Of a DNA stretch of 64,000 bases, positions 18,488-28,061 are shown piece by piece (the stretch's first letter is position 1; each line of letters opens with the position of its first letter). Below the pieces are notes generated by a model that worked only from the letters and a program-made list of their open reading frames with translations, was not told the origin of the DNA and did not search any database. A program made the translations under genes and the position numbers. This DNA is from Cellulophaga algicola DSM 14237 (GTDB lineage: Bacteria > Bacteroidota > Bacteroidia > Flavobacteriales > Flavobacteriaceae): the NCBI RefSeq assembly GCF_000186265.1, contig NC_014934.1:372001-436000 (forward strand). The letters are read 5' to 3'.

Positions 18488-19726
18488 ATGACGAATCACG
18501 ATTTATTGAACATCGCAAAAACCTACGGAGATCCGGTTTATGTGTATGATTCTGAAAAAATAATAGCCCAGTTTAACAGGCTTACTAACGCATTTAGCGG
18601 AGTTAAAAAACTAAAATTAAATTACGCCGCTAAGGCCTTATCAAATATTACTATATTAAAACTAATGAATAGTCTTGGTAGCGGCTTAGATACTGTTTCT
18701 ATTCAAGAAGTGCAATTAGGTCTTCTTGCTGGTTTTAAACCTGAAAACATCATCTTTACCCCTAATGGAGTTTCTTTAGAAGAAATTGAAGAAGCTGCTA
18801 AATTAGGCGTACGTATTAATATAGATAACTTATCTATATTAGAACAATTTGGAAGTAAGTTCCCTAAAGTTCCAGTATGTATTCGTATCAACCCTCATGT
18901 AATGGCTGGAGGAAACTCTAACATTTCTGTAGGCCATATTGATTCAAAATTTGGAATTAGCATTCATCAAATACCGCATTTATTACGCATTGTAGAACTT
19001 ACACAAATGCATATAAATGGCATTCATATGCATACTGGGAGCGACATATTAGATATTGATGTATTCCTTTATGCTTCTGAAATATTGTTTGAAACTGCTA
19101 AAAACTTCAAGGAATTAGATTTTATTGATTTCGGAAGTGGTTTTAAAGTACCTTATAAAGAAGGAGACATTGAGACAAACATAGAAGAATTAGGTAGTAA
19201 ACTAACTGAAAAGTTTAATGCTTTCTGTAAAGAATACGGAAAAGAATTAACCTTAGCTTTTGAACCTGGTAAGTTTCTAGTGAGCGAAGCGGGCCAATTT
19301 CTTGCAAAAGTGAATGTTGTAAAACAGACAACATCTACGGTTTTTGCTAGTATTGATTCTGGATTTAATCACTTAATTCGCCCTATGCTTTATGGTTCTT
19401 ACCATCAAATAGAAAACATCTCCAACCCAGAAGGTAGAGAACGTTACTATTCTGTGGTAGGCTACATTTGCGAAACGGATACTTTTGCTAGTAACCGTAG
19501 AATTACAGAAATATCTGAAGGAGATATACTTACCTTTAAAAATGCTGGTGCTTATTGCTTTACCATGGCAAGTAATTACAACAGCAGATTTAGACCTGCC
19601 GAAGTATTATGGCACAAAGGAGAAGCTGTATTAATTAGAGAGCGCGAAACTTTAGAAGATATCATTAAAAACCAAGTAGATGTAAAAAATCTTTTTTCAA
19701 AAAAAGAAAAAGCAACTGCTAAATAA
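18488..19726 (+). CDS. lysA: Diaminopimelate decarboxylase
   Basis: A 412-residue fold-III PLP enzyme that decarboxylates meso-diaminopimelate to L-lysine, the last step of lysine synthesis. The PLP lysine is in NYAAKA (Lys49), the HxGS phosphate-binding motif appears as HMHTGSD near 175-181, the EPGKFLVSEAGQF block near 258-270, and the partner-subunit active site CETDTFA near 337-343. Length and motif order are normal. Monocistronic, with a good promoter and a terminator close behind. Confidence 0.96.
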   Translation: MTNHDLLNIAKTYGDPVYVYDSEKIIAQFNRLTNAFSGVKKLKLNYAAKALSNITILKLMNSLGSGLDTVSIQEVQLGLLAGFKPENIIFTPNGVSLEEIEEAAKLGVRINIDNLSILEQFGSKFPKVPVCIRINPHVMAGGNSNISVGHIDSKFGISIHQIPHLLRIVELTQMHINGIHMHTGSDILDIDVFLYASEILFETAKNFKELDFIDFGSGFKVPYKEGDIETNIEELGSKLTEKFNAFCKEYGKELTLAFEPGKFLVSEAGQFLAKVNVVKQTTSTVFASIDSGFNHLIRPMLYGSYHQIENISNPEGRERYYSVVGYICETDTFASNRRITEISEGDILTFKNAGAYCFTMASNYNSRFRPAEVLWHKGEAVLIRERETLEDIIKNQVDVKNLFSKKEKATAK

Positions 19727-19748
19727 TAAAGTAAAATAATACCTATCT

Positions 19749-19780
19749 AAAAAAATCCTGCAATGCAGGATTTTTTGTTT
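19749..19780 (+). terminator. Terminator after lysA
   Basis: Stem AATCCTGC pairing with GCAGGATT (loop AAT), extended by flanking A:T pairs, then a T-run. It starts 23 nt after the stop. Confidence 0.9.
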
Positions 19781-19870
19781 TACAACGTTTTACTATTTTT
19801 TGGAAATAAAATAGCAATTAAAACGTTATTTTTATACATGTTAAGAGACTAAACAATCAAATAGTACAAA

Positions 19871-20386
19871 ATGAAATTAACCTTATACGCTTTCTTTATC
19901 GTTAGCATGTTAAATATATTTACCACAAATGCTCAAGAAGTTACGTGGTTATCCTGGGAAGAAGCTGCAAAACTTGCCGAAACAGATAAAAATCCGAAGA
20001 AGATTTTTGTAGATGTCTATACGGATTGGTGTGGCTGGTGCAAAAAAATGGACAAGGATACTTTCCAAGATGCTACTGTAGCAGCCTATATGGAAAAGAA
20101 TTTCTATATGGTGAAACTAGATGGCGAAGGCAAAGAACCTATAGAATTTAAAGGAAAGACTTTTAAGTTTGTTCCCTCTGGAAGAAACGGATATCATGAA
20201 TTTGCTGCTGCATTAATGCAAGGAAAATTAAGCTACCCTACTACTATATTTTTAGATGAAAAAATGAATATGCTTTCTCCGATTCCAGGATATCAAAAAC
20301 CGGATGCATTTTTACAAATAGCGAAGTACTTTGGAGACAATATCCACAAGGAAAAAGACTGGAAAACGTATACCGAAGGAAAATAA
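19871..20386 (+). CDS. Exported thioredoxin-fold protein
   Basis: A 171-residue protein with a signal peptide (1-21, ending TNAQ). The mature part has the thioredoxin active site DWCGWCKKMD (Cys54, Cys57) after the FVDVY strand, and the cis-Pro loop SYPTTIFLDE near 134-143. This is the Thioredoxin_7/DUF255-like layout of periplasmic disulfide oxidoreductases. CGWC differs from the CGPC of cytoplasmic thioredoxin. It stands alone; its stop is 3 nt from the stop of the convergent sulfurtransferase gene, with no terminator between. The redox partner is unknown. Confidence 0.9.
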   Translation: MKLTLYAFFIVSMLNIFTTNAQEVTWLSWEEAAKLAETDKNPKKIFVDVYTDWCGWCKKMDKDTFQDATVAAYMEKNFYMVKLDGEGKEPIEFKGKTFKFVPSGRNGYHEFAAALMQGKLSYPTTIFLDEKMNMLSPIPGYQKPDAFLQIAKYFGDNIHKEKDWKTYTEGK

Positions 20387-20389
20387 AAT

Positions 20390-21217
20390 TTACAATACTT
20401 TTTGTGCCCACTCTGTCCATGATCCGTCATAGACAGATTTTTTATTTTTAATACCCACTAGTTCACTCGCTAATAAAAGTATACATGCAGTGACTCCCGA
20501 CCCACAACTAAATACTAATGGTCGAACGTCATTTTTTACATTTTCAAACAGTTGTAGCAATTCCGTTTTATCTTTAAATTTATGATTATCAAGCACTGTG
20601 GTGTAGGGTATATTTATTGAATTGGGTATACTCCCGCTCCTTAAATCTTTTCTAGGTTCTGCCGCCGTTCCATTAAACCTACCTTGCGATCGTGCATCAA
20701 TAAGTATGGCTACTTCTGATATCGTATTTTCTAAAACGGAGTTAAAATCGACCACCATTTCACTATTGAAAGATGCTGTAAAGTTCCCTCTTACATACGT
20801 TTCTTTCTTATTTTCTTCTAAAGGTAAATTATGATGAATCCACTCTGGTAAGCCTCCGTCTAAAACTGCAATATTTACATGTCCCATAGCCTTAAATAGC
20901 CACCAAACTCTAGGGCTCCAATAAATTCCCATAGCATCATAAACCACCAGTAGACTATTTTGATTAATTCCAAGATTTTGACACTCCTCTTGAAATTGCT
21001 CAGGGCTTGGTATCTTATTTGGATATGGATTTTCCGTTTCTGAAAAATTAGTTTTCAAATCAAAATAGCGCGCACCCACAATTCTAGTACTTATATTTTC
21101 CGAAAGAGCGCCTGACATTGGATTTGCAGCACTCGCGTCTAAAATTATCAAATTAGAATCGTTTAAATGTGCCTGCAGCCATTTTGATGAAACTATAGAA
21201 GTTTGTATTGTGCGCAT
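20390..21217 (-). CDS. sseA: Thiosulfate / 3-mercaptopyruvate sulfurtransferase
   Basis: A 275-residue tandem rhodanese. The N-terminal domain is non-catalytic (about 8-135) and the C-terminal domain carries the active loop CGSGVTA with Cys238. That loop sequence is of the mercaptopyruvate type rather than the CRKGVT thiosulfate type. It transfers sulfane sulfur to thiols or cyanide in the cytoplasm. The gene starts 9 nt after the beta-helix lipoprotein gene and probably shares its transcript. The 3' end almost touches the convergent thioredoxin gene. Confidence 0.93.
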   Translation of the reverse strand: MRTIQTSIVSSKWLQAHLNDSNLIILDASAANPMSGALSENISTRIVGARYFDLKTNFSETENPYPNKIPSPEQFQEECQNLGINQNSLLVVYDAMGIYWSPRVWWLFKAMGHVNIAVLDGGLPEWIHHNLPLEENKKETYVRGNFTASFNSEMVVDFNSVLENTISEVAILIDARSQGRFNGTAAEPRKDLRSGSIPNSINIPYTTVLDNHKFKDKTELLQLFENVKNDVRPLVFSCGSGVTACILLLASELVGIKNKKSVYDGSWTEWAQKVL

Positions 21218-21226
21218 TCTTTACAT

Positions 21227-22606
21227 TTAATTGGCGTCACAAAAATTGAGCATAATTGCCTCGCGTTCCACAAAATCTGAATCTACAGTATAATCGATTA
21301 TATCAAATTTATCAACAGGATAAACAATATTAGCGGGGTTACATATATTAAAAACTACACCTTCTAGAATTTGATTCCCCCCTAAAGCAGGTTCTGTTCC
21401 AAAACCAGAAAACACCAAAGCATCAGATAAGGGTACTCCTCGGTTTTGTCCTAAATCTCCACAAATATTATTTTTTACGCGTACTCTTCTAAAAATCACA
21501 TTACCCGAACCATCTACAGATGATACCGCGCCATTACCCATTTGTAACAAATCAACATCCTCTACCAAACCACCGAGTCCACCTCTTGCCTCTGGGTCAT
21601 TTTGATCTTCAAATAAAATACCAACACCATACGGGCTATTGTTTCCTATAATTAGTCCTTTTTTAATTTGTTGTCCACCGCTTTTATAAATACTAATATT
21701 ATCCTCTGTCCAAGCTATTTCTCGATCGTTAATAACTGAAAAGTGTTCTAACAAACCGCCGTCACATTTATCATACTGAACAAGCTGACCTCTTGGGTAC
21801 GGACCTCGCATGTTATGCCCTTCCAAAAAGGTAATTTTAGAATTATCACATTGATTCATTCGAACTCCTGTAGAACCATCTTCAACCTTGACTTGGTTTA
21901 TAACTAAATCTTTAGAATTAAACCCATCAATACAATTTCTTTCTGCATCGGGCAATGGCCCTTGTGCAGGTGCATTTATATACTTAATTGAGCAGTTCTC
22001 TATGGTCAAATTATCTGCCTCAGAAAACTTAATACCCATATGAGCTCCGGTATATGTAATGATGCAATTTGAAATTTTAACGCCAGAAAAACCTGCTATA
22101 GCTATAGCGTCACTAGAAGTCGCAGTAATAAATACATCCTTGATTATTTGGTTATTCTCAGTGACAACAATTGGGCCTGAAGCTTTGAGATCTAATCCAA
22201 TACATGATGCTTCTAAAACTGTACTTGTTGTTGTATACGAATTCTCAGTGCCATCTTCAGCCGTAACTGTATACACAACAGAATCAGAAAAGTCTTTTGC
22301 AACTTTAGAAGCAGGAAAAATAGTAGCATTATTTGAATAAACAATAGTAGGAATGAGCACATCTAAAGGGGTGCCCGGTTCAAACAGTGCATTTATTGTT
22401 TTTCTCTCCTTATCAATAGTAGCGCGAATATCTTTAGCTAATATTGGGTTATCAGCAGCTAAAAACGAAAAAGACAAAATTATTTTCTCACTACTTTGTT
22501 TTATTTCAGATTGTGTAGAATCTTCTTTTTTACATGACGTTAGCACTAAAAAAAGCAAAATTGATATCCTAATGTTTTGCTCCAGTATTGATGTTTTAAA
22601 ATTCAT
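21227..22606 (-). CDS. Lipoprotein with Ig-like (DUF5018-type) domain and right-handed beta-helix
   Basis: A 459-residue protein with lipobox FLVLTSC (Cys25), so a predicted lipoprotein. Residues about 40-130 (ILSFSFLAADNP, then TYTVTAEDGTENSYT) look like the DUF5018-type Ig-like module found in Bacteroidota lipoproteins. From about 130 to 430 repeated short strands with Asn/Gly turns (VVTENNQIIKDVFIT, SNCIITYTGA, IENCSIKY, VINQVKVEDGS) form a right-handed parallel beta-helix as in pectate-lyase-like proteins. The substrate is unknown and no catalytic set could be assigned. It is first gene of a pair with the sulfurtransferase. Confidence 0.82.
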   Translation of the reverse strand: MNFKTSILEQNIRISILLFLVLTSCKKEDSTQSEIKQSSEKIILSFSFLAADNPILAKDIRATIDKERKTINALFEPGTPLDVLIPTIVYSNNATIFPASKVAKDFSDSVVYTVTAEDGTENSYTTTSTVLEASCIGLDLKASGPIVVTENNQIIKDVFITATSSDAIAIAGFSGVKISNCIITYTGAHMGIKFSEADNLTIENCSIKYINAPAQGPLPDAERNCIDGFNSKDLVINQVKVEDGSTGVRMNQCDNSKITFLEGHNMRGPYPRGQLVQYDKCDGGLLEHFSVINDREIAWTEDNISIYKSGGQQIKKGLIIGNNSPYGVGILFEDQNDPEARGGLGGLVEDVDLLQMGNGAVSSVDGSGNVIFRRVRVKNNICGDLGQNRGVPLSDALVFSGFGTEPALGGNQILEGVVFNICNPANIVYPVDKFDIIDYTVDSDFVEREAIMLNFCDAN

Positions 22607-22699
22607 ACCGTTTGATTTTAAAATACCTTTAAAAAGGGTAGTATATTCCTAGTGCTAACGTATTATTTAAAGTTTTATTTAGAATTAAACGGTAAAAAA

Positions 22700-24172
22700 C
22701 TATCTACTATAATTTGGAGATTCTTTGGTAATCGTCACATCATGTGGGTGACTCTCATTAATACCACTAGCGGTAATTTTCACAAACCTTCCAGTGTCTT
22801 GTAGTGTTGCAATATCTTTTGCTCCACAATAGCCCATACCTGCTTTTAAACCTCCAATAAATTGGTGAATACTTTCAAACAAATCGCCTTTATAAGGCAC
22901 ACGCCCTACTATACCTTCTGGTACTAATTTTTTAATATCGTCTTCTACATCTTGGAAATAACGATCTTTAGAGCCTTGTTTCATAGCTTCAACAGACCCC
23001 ATTCCGCGATATGATTTAAATTTTCTTCCTTCGTATATAATAGTTTCTCCTGGAGATTCTTTAGTACCTGCTAAAAGCGAACCTAACATAACGGTATCTG
23101 CTCCAGCTGCAATAGCTTTTGGAATATCGCCTGTATAGCGAATACCTCCATCTGCAATTACAGGCACTCCACTCCCTTTAATAGCTGCAGCTACTTCTAG
23201 CACTGCCGAAAACTGAGGAAAACCAACTCCTGCAACTATTCGAGTGGTACAAATAGATCCTGGGCCTATACCAACCTTTACGGCATCTGCACCAGCTTCT
23301 ACCAAATACTTGGCAGCTGCTCCTGTTGCAATATTCCCAACAATAACATCTAAATCTGGAAACCTTGCTTTTACTTTCTTTAAAACTTCAACGACTCCTC
23401 TGGTATGCCCATGCGCAGTATCAATTACCACAGCATCAACACCTGCATTTACTAATGCTTCTGCTCTTTCAACTGCATCAGCAGTAACTCCTAAAGCAGC
23501 AGCTACTCGTAAACGACCATATTGATCTTTATTGGCAATAGGCTTCTGCGTAAGCTTTGTTATATCTCTAAACGTTATTAATCCAACTAGTTTGTAGTTT
23601 TTATCTACTACTGGAAGTTTTTCTATTTTATTCTCTTGTAAAATATCTTCAGCCTGTTCTAGTGAAGTACCTTCTGCTACAGTTACTAAATTTTTAGTCG
23701 TCATCACCTCAGAAATAGGGCGATCATTATTTTTTTCAAATCGCAAATCACGATTAGTCACAATACCAATTAATTTACCATCGCCATCAACAATAGGAAT
23801 TCCTCCTATTCCAAATTCTTTCATGTTTGCTTTGGCGTCACGAACAAAGGAATTTAAAGGTAACGTTACCGGATCGATAATCATACCGCTTTCTGCCCTT
23901 TTCACTTTACGAACTTTCATTGCTTGCTGTTCGATAGTCATGTTCTTGTGTAAAACACCAATACCACCTTCCTGAGCCATAGCAATTGCCATTTTAGACT
24001 CCGTAACGGTATCCATAGCGGCGGAAACTATAGGAACATTGATGGTAATGTTTCGGGTAAATTTTGTTTGAATATTTACTTCTCTTGGAAGTACTTCAGA
24101 ATAAGCTGGGACTAAGAGTACGTCATCGTAAGTAAGACCTTCTCCAACTATTTTATCAAGATGTGCTTGCAT
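22700..24172 (-). CDS. guaB: IMP dehydrogenase
   Basis: A 490-residue enzyme that oxidises IMP to XMP with NAD+, the committed step to GMP. The (beta/alpha)8 barrel begins [16 protein letters not shown], carries two CBS modules (about 95-210) in an insertion, and has the catalytic loop [13 protein letters not shown] with Cys308. The flap and the C-terminal K+-site region ([16 protein letters not shown]) are intact. Length is normal. Monocistronic, with a -7 promoter element just upstream. guaA is not in the window. Confidence 0.98.
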   Translation of the reverse strand: MQAHLDKIVGEGLTYDDVLLVPAYSEVLPREVNIQTKFTRNITINVPIVSAAMDTVTESKMAIAMAQEGGIGVLHKNMTIEQQAMKVRKVKRAESGMIIDPVTLPLNSFVRDAKANMKEFGIGGIPIVDGDGKLIGIVTNRDLRFEKNNDRPISEVMTTKNLVTVAEGTSLEQAEDILQENKIEKLPVVDKNYKLVGLITFRDITKLTQKPIANKDQYGRLRVAAALGVTADAVERAEALVNAGVDAVVIDTAHGHTRGVVEVLKKVKARFPDLDVIVGNIATGAAAKYLVEAGADAVKVGIGPGSICTTRIVAGVGFPQFSAVLEVAAAIKGSGVPVIADGGIRYTGDIPKAIAAGADTVMLGSLLAGTKESPGETIIYEGRKFKSYRGMGSVEAMKQGSKDRYFQDVEDDIKKLVPEGIVGRVPYKGDLFESIHQFIGGLKAGMGYCGAKDIATLQDTGRFVKITASGINESHPHDVTITKESPNYSR

Positions 24173-24195
24173 GGCAATTAAAGATTAATTGCGTG

Positions 24196-24203
24196 CAAAT
24201 ATA
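24196..24203 (-). promoter_or_regulatory. -7 element of guaB promoter
   Basis: TATATTTG on the minus strand, 23 nt before the ATG. No TTG was found at the right spacing. Confidence 0.5.
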
Positions 24204-24283
24204 CGATATTAATTGGTTTCTATTATCGAACCTACAATTATATAATCATTTCATAAAACAGATTAGAAAAAGACCGATTAAAC

Positions 24284-26731
24284 TTAAAATTTAAATTGTA
24301 ACGTAGTATAAAATGTTCTTGGTTGAGAAGGCAAAATACCAGGCCCTGGATACCCCGTAGCTCTACGTGTAAAATAGCTATTATCTAAAAGGTTATTTAC
24401 GCCTGTCTCTAATTTAAAATATTTATAAGCGTAAGACAACGAAAAATCTAAAATATCATACGCTGGTATCTCACCAATGATACCACTTTGACTATCAAAA
24501 TCTCTTGGAGAATTGGTGGCATCTGTAAATTGACTTCCTAAATAGGTATACTGCAAACTTCCCAACAGATCTTTATATCCAAAATTCAAGCCTGTTTTGA
24601 TATTATAATCAGGAATAAACTCTACTTTATTTCCTTCTACGTTGTTAGCTCCGGATGAAATATACTCGCTACCTGTAAATGCCATATTTACAAATACATT
24701 CAGCTTACCATTTTTGTTACTTGATAGTACCTCCCACAGATTGAAATCTAAAAAACTTTCAAAACCATAGGTTACCGCATCTCCAATATTTCCTCTAAAC
24801 TGTTCTTGCTCAATATCACTAACTTCCCGTAAAACAACCCCTATACGATTGTCATAACGCAATAAAAAAGCCCCTACATCATAAGAAAGCACATTTCCTA
24901 ACCTTCCTCTTGCTCCCAAATCAAACGTATACCCACTTTCATCTGAAATATTAGGATCTACAACTAAAGACGGATTATTAATACGGATATCATTGAACGT
25001 AACCGATCTAAAATTTTGACTAAAATTACCATACAATTCTACCGCATTAAAAGGCTTGTAACTTACCCCTACCCCTAGTAAAACAAACTGACGTGAAAAA
25101 TCTCTATTATCTGGCACCTCAATATTTAGAATTGGGTTACCCGCATTATCCAAGTTTATTTGCTTGTATGCTCCCTGACTTTCTGTTTTTATATATTCAA
25201 AACGAGCACCTGGAGTAATGGATAGATTATCTTTAATATTAAAAATGTTTTCAGCAAAGAGCGCTAAGTTTAAGTTTGGAAATTCAAAATCGCTCTGTCT
25301 GGAGTAATCTGGATATTCATCATCTGCAAAACCAAAATTGGCATCTGCTCCATTAGTCCCTGGGCCCTGACGTTCCGAGTTTTTAGACTGATAGTACTTA
25401 GAACCCACCAAAAACACGTGGTCTCCATCTAGTAAACTGTAGCGAGTTAAGACTCTTGCTTCTGCTCCCCAGTTATTAAAATTACCAACGATAAGCTCTC
25501 TTGGCGCCGTTAAATCATCTTCCTGAGAAACTCTATTTTCTCTAAAACCTACCGATTTTCTAAAAGCATTTAAGGCAAATAAGTTAAGACTAAAATCTGT
25601 TTTATTTGAAAAGGAATGATCTAACCTCACGGAATATAATTTCCAGTCTACATTAAACCAATTTCTTGTTCTATTACTAAAAGTTGGATCATCTTCAAAT
25701 TGTTGATCTGTTAAACCACCAGGCTGATGCGCCAAATAATTTAAATAACTAAACTCAAAGGTCAGTTTGGTTTTATCTGAAAAATTATGATTTACATGCA
25801 AATAACCGTTATAGGAATCAAATTCTGAATTTGGCCGAAAGCCATCTCCTGTTTTAAAATTATAAAAAGCATAATACTGTGTTTTACCAACCGTTCCTCC
25901 AAGACTATTAAAGCTGGTAATTAAATTATTAGACCCCAAAGTTTGTCTAGAAATCCACTCAATTTCTTTATCAGGGTTAGGCTGCTTCATTTTAAAATTA
26001 ATAAGCCCCCCAAATTGAGTTCCGTATTGTAAAGATGCTGCCCCTCTAACCACTTCTATTTGAGCTACAGCTTCTGCCGGTGGCGTATAATAACTTTCTG
26101 GATATCCCAAAACATCAGCAGAAATATCATATCCATTTTGCCTTGTATTAAAGTTAGATGTGCGGTTTGGGTCCAAACCTCTACCTCCTATATTAAGCTG
26201 CAAACCAGCATCACTATTATCGTATATATTTAAACCAACTACCTGCGCGTATAATTGCCTAGCAGTACCACTAGCAAGATTTGCTGTTAAATTTTCTACC
26301 AATACAACCTCACTTTTTTTACCTTCATAAATTGCAGTACCTTCTACTGCTTTTAATTTATTTAAGGCGAAAATCTTTTCTTTTCTAGCCACCAAAACAA
26401 CTTCCGATAATTGTTCTCCAAGCGTTTCTAAGGCGATAGCTAAAGAAGTATTACCTACAACTTCAATAGTTTGTTCAGATATGCTATATTCAAATGAAAA
26501 AACAACAATTTTATAATTTCCTGGCTTCACATCACTGAATTGGAAAGTCCCATCTGATGCGCTAACAACCTTCTTTGACAACTCATAGATGTATACTTCT
26601 GCATCTACCACAGGTGCATTAGTTTCTGCGCTAGTGATTGTTCCTGAAATGGTAAATTGTGCCTGCGCTGCAGCGGTAAATAGTAAAAAAATTACCCCTA
26701 CAATTGTTTTAAAGTCCTTTAATATCATCAT
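24284..26731 (-). CDS. TonB-dependent outer-membrane receptor (FecA-like)
   Basis: About 815 residues. The signal peptide (VGVIFLLFTAAAQAQ) is followed by a CarboxypepD_reg-like domain (FTISGTITSAETNAPVVDAEVYIY), a plug domain (QLYAQVVGLNIYDNSDAGLQLNIGGRGLDPNR, VEVVRGAASLQYGTQFGGLIN) and a 22-strand barrel ending in the aromatic TLQFKF. The plug resembles that of ferric-citrate-type receptors. The ATG at 26731 (or 26728) is preferred over the ATG at 26761 because it starts directly before the signal peptide; it overlaps the HTTM gene by about 20 nt. It is the last gene of the four-gene operon. Iron-complex uptake is inferred from family and neighbours. Confidence 0.92.
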   Translation of the reverse strand: MMILKDFKTIVGVIFLLFTAAAQAQFTISGTITSAETNAPVVDAEVYIYELSKKVVSASDGTFQFSDVKPGNYKIVVFSFEYSISEQTIEVVGNTSLAIALETLGEQLSEVVLVARKEKIFALNKLKAVEGTAIYEGKKSEVVLVENLTANLASGTARQLYAQVVGLNIYDNSDAGLQLNIGGRGLDPNRTSNFNTRQNGYDISADVLGYPESYYTPPAEAVAQIEVVRGAASLQYGTQFGGLINFKMKQPNPDKEIEWISRQTLGSNNLITSFNSLGGTVGKTQYYAFYNFKTGDGFRPNSEFDSYNGYLHVNHNFSDKTKLTFEFSYLNYLAHQPGGLTDQQFEDDPTFSNRTRNWFNVDWKLYSVRLDHSFSNKTDFSLNLFALNAFRKSVGFRENRVSQEDDLTAPRELIVGNFNNWGAEARVLTRYSLLDGDHVFLVGSKYYQSKNSERQGPGTNGADANFGFADDEYPDYSRQSDFEFPNLNLALFAENIFNIKDNLSITPGARFEYIKTESQGAYKQINLDNAGNPILNIEVPDNRDFSRQFVLLGVGVSYKPFNAVELYGNFSQNFRSVTFNDIRINNPSLVVDPNISDESGYTFDLGARGRLGNVLSYDVGAFLLRYDNRIGVVLREVSDIEQEQFRGNIGDAVTYGFESFLDFNLWEVLSSNKNGKLNVFVNMAFTGSEYISSGANNVEGNKVEFIPDYNIKTGLNFGYKDLLGSLQYTYLGSQFTDATNSPRDFDSQSGIIGEIPAYDILDFSLSYAYKYFKLETGVNNLLDNSYFTRRATGYPGPGILPSQPRTFYTTLQFKF

Positions 26732-28061
26732 TAAAATTAAGTATCCATTTTTTTGGCGCAAAAGAATCTTTTTCCTTTGCTAAATCAACTTTTGGGTCTA
26801 TATACGGCTGACTCAATCTTCCGTTTATAGCCACATAACTTTCTACATACACTTCTATATTCTTTGAACCATTCTCTGAAAAATGATCTGCCAAATAATG
26901 CGCATATTGCAATATAAAATCAGGCTGTGTACTCATTTGCTTTTCCTGAAACGAGCTTAAAAAATCATTATTATCTATTAAAAATGATTTTCCAGTAGCG
27001 CTATCAACCACTTTAAATTGTGCATAACCTGCTTTTTCCATTAACATAACACGCCATGAAAACCGATACCCTTCCTCTGTCCAGAAAAGCTCCTTTTCAT
27101 AAAGCAAATAACGCCATGGCAAAAGTAATTGTAATAATAGAAATAGGCCTATTATTAGTAGTGGAATTTTACGAGGAGACTTCCGTACGACTGCTGCGTT
27201 CTTTAAGGGTTTTAATTTCAATAATTCTGAGGCTTTATTGATTAATTTCTCATGAAAATCACTATCAAAGAAAATTAAAGCACTTACGATCATCACGAAA
27301 GGAAATACACCTATCGGAAACAAAATTCTTGTGAGCACATGAAAAACTACGACCATAAAGAAACCAAACCAACGGGTAGGTTTGTATAGTAGTAAAAAAG
27401 GAATCATCAAATCATAAAGCGCTCCTCCCCAACTAAAGGCGTAATGCACCCATTCTTTTTGCAACCAACTCCCTAAGACTGGAAGATCATAATTAGAAGG
27501 CAACCATATTTTAAGCGGCATAGCCTCTACCAACCAATCACTATTTAATTTAGCCAAACCCGCATAAAAATATACGATGAATAGCATTACCTTAATACAA
27601 TCTACATTCCATTTTGGAATATATTCTTGGTTTAATGAGTTATCTAGATACGCATCTAAAGAAAATCTTCTATTGGCTGGTAAAAATAACAATAGAAAGC
27701 TAAGGCAACTCACAAAATAATAATGGTTAAGATAGGTGGTCTTATCCATCAATTCAATATAGGTAAAGCATAAAAAGAAAATGATTATGCTTGGTTTATA
27801 TTTATAACCAATAGTTATTAGAACTGAAGTTATGAGGCACACTATAAATAGTAGGTAGGTATAATTACCTAAAGGCTTAATCCATTCAAAACCATAATAA
27901 GAAAAGAAAAATTTAGGTTGTATATACAGCTTTTCCACCCAACCATAACTAATAAACCTTATAGCACTATAAAACATCATTAATCCAAAAAAAATACGAA
28001 AGACCGCTAAATTAGCGGTCTTAATATTTTTATCTAAATATGTATTTAAAAACGATTTCAT
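26709..28061 (-). CDS. HTTM-domain membrane protein (vitamin-K carboxylase-like)
   Basis: A 450-residue protein whose first 330 residues form about eight to nine membrane segments beginning TANLAVFRIFFGLMMFYSAIRF, the HTTM pattern shared with vitamin-K-dependent gamma-carboxylases. The remaining 120 residues are soluble (FSWRVMLMEKAGYAQFKVVD, then a NGRLSQPYIDP block). The ATG overlaps the imelysin stop by one base (TAATG), so translation is probably coupled. In flavobacteria such genes recur beside imelysin-like and TonB receptor genes. The reaction is not known; a carboxylase function should not be assumed. Confidence 0.85.
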   Translation of the reverse strand: MKSFLNTYLDKNIKTANLAVFRIFFGLMMFYSAIRFISYGWVEKLYIQPKFFFSYYGFEWIKPLGNYTYLLFIVCLITSVLITIGYKYKPSIIIFFLCFTYIELMDKTTYLNHYYFVSCLSFLLLFLPANRRFSLDAYLDNSLNQEYIPKWNVDCIKVMLFIVYFYAGLAKLNSDWLVEAMPLKIWLPSNYDLPVLGSWLQKEWVHYAFSWGGALYDLMIPFLLLYKPTRWFGFFMVVVFHVLTRILFPIGVFPFVMIVSALIFFDSDFHEKLINKASELLKLKPLKNAAVVRKSPRKIPLLIIGLFLLLQLLLPWRYLLYEKELFWTEEGYRFSWRVMLMEKAGYAQFKVVDSATGKSFLIDNNDFLSSFQEKQMSTQPDFILQYAHYLADHFSENGSKNIEVYVESYVAINGRLSQPYIDPKVDLAKEKDSFAPKKWILNFNDDIKGL

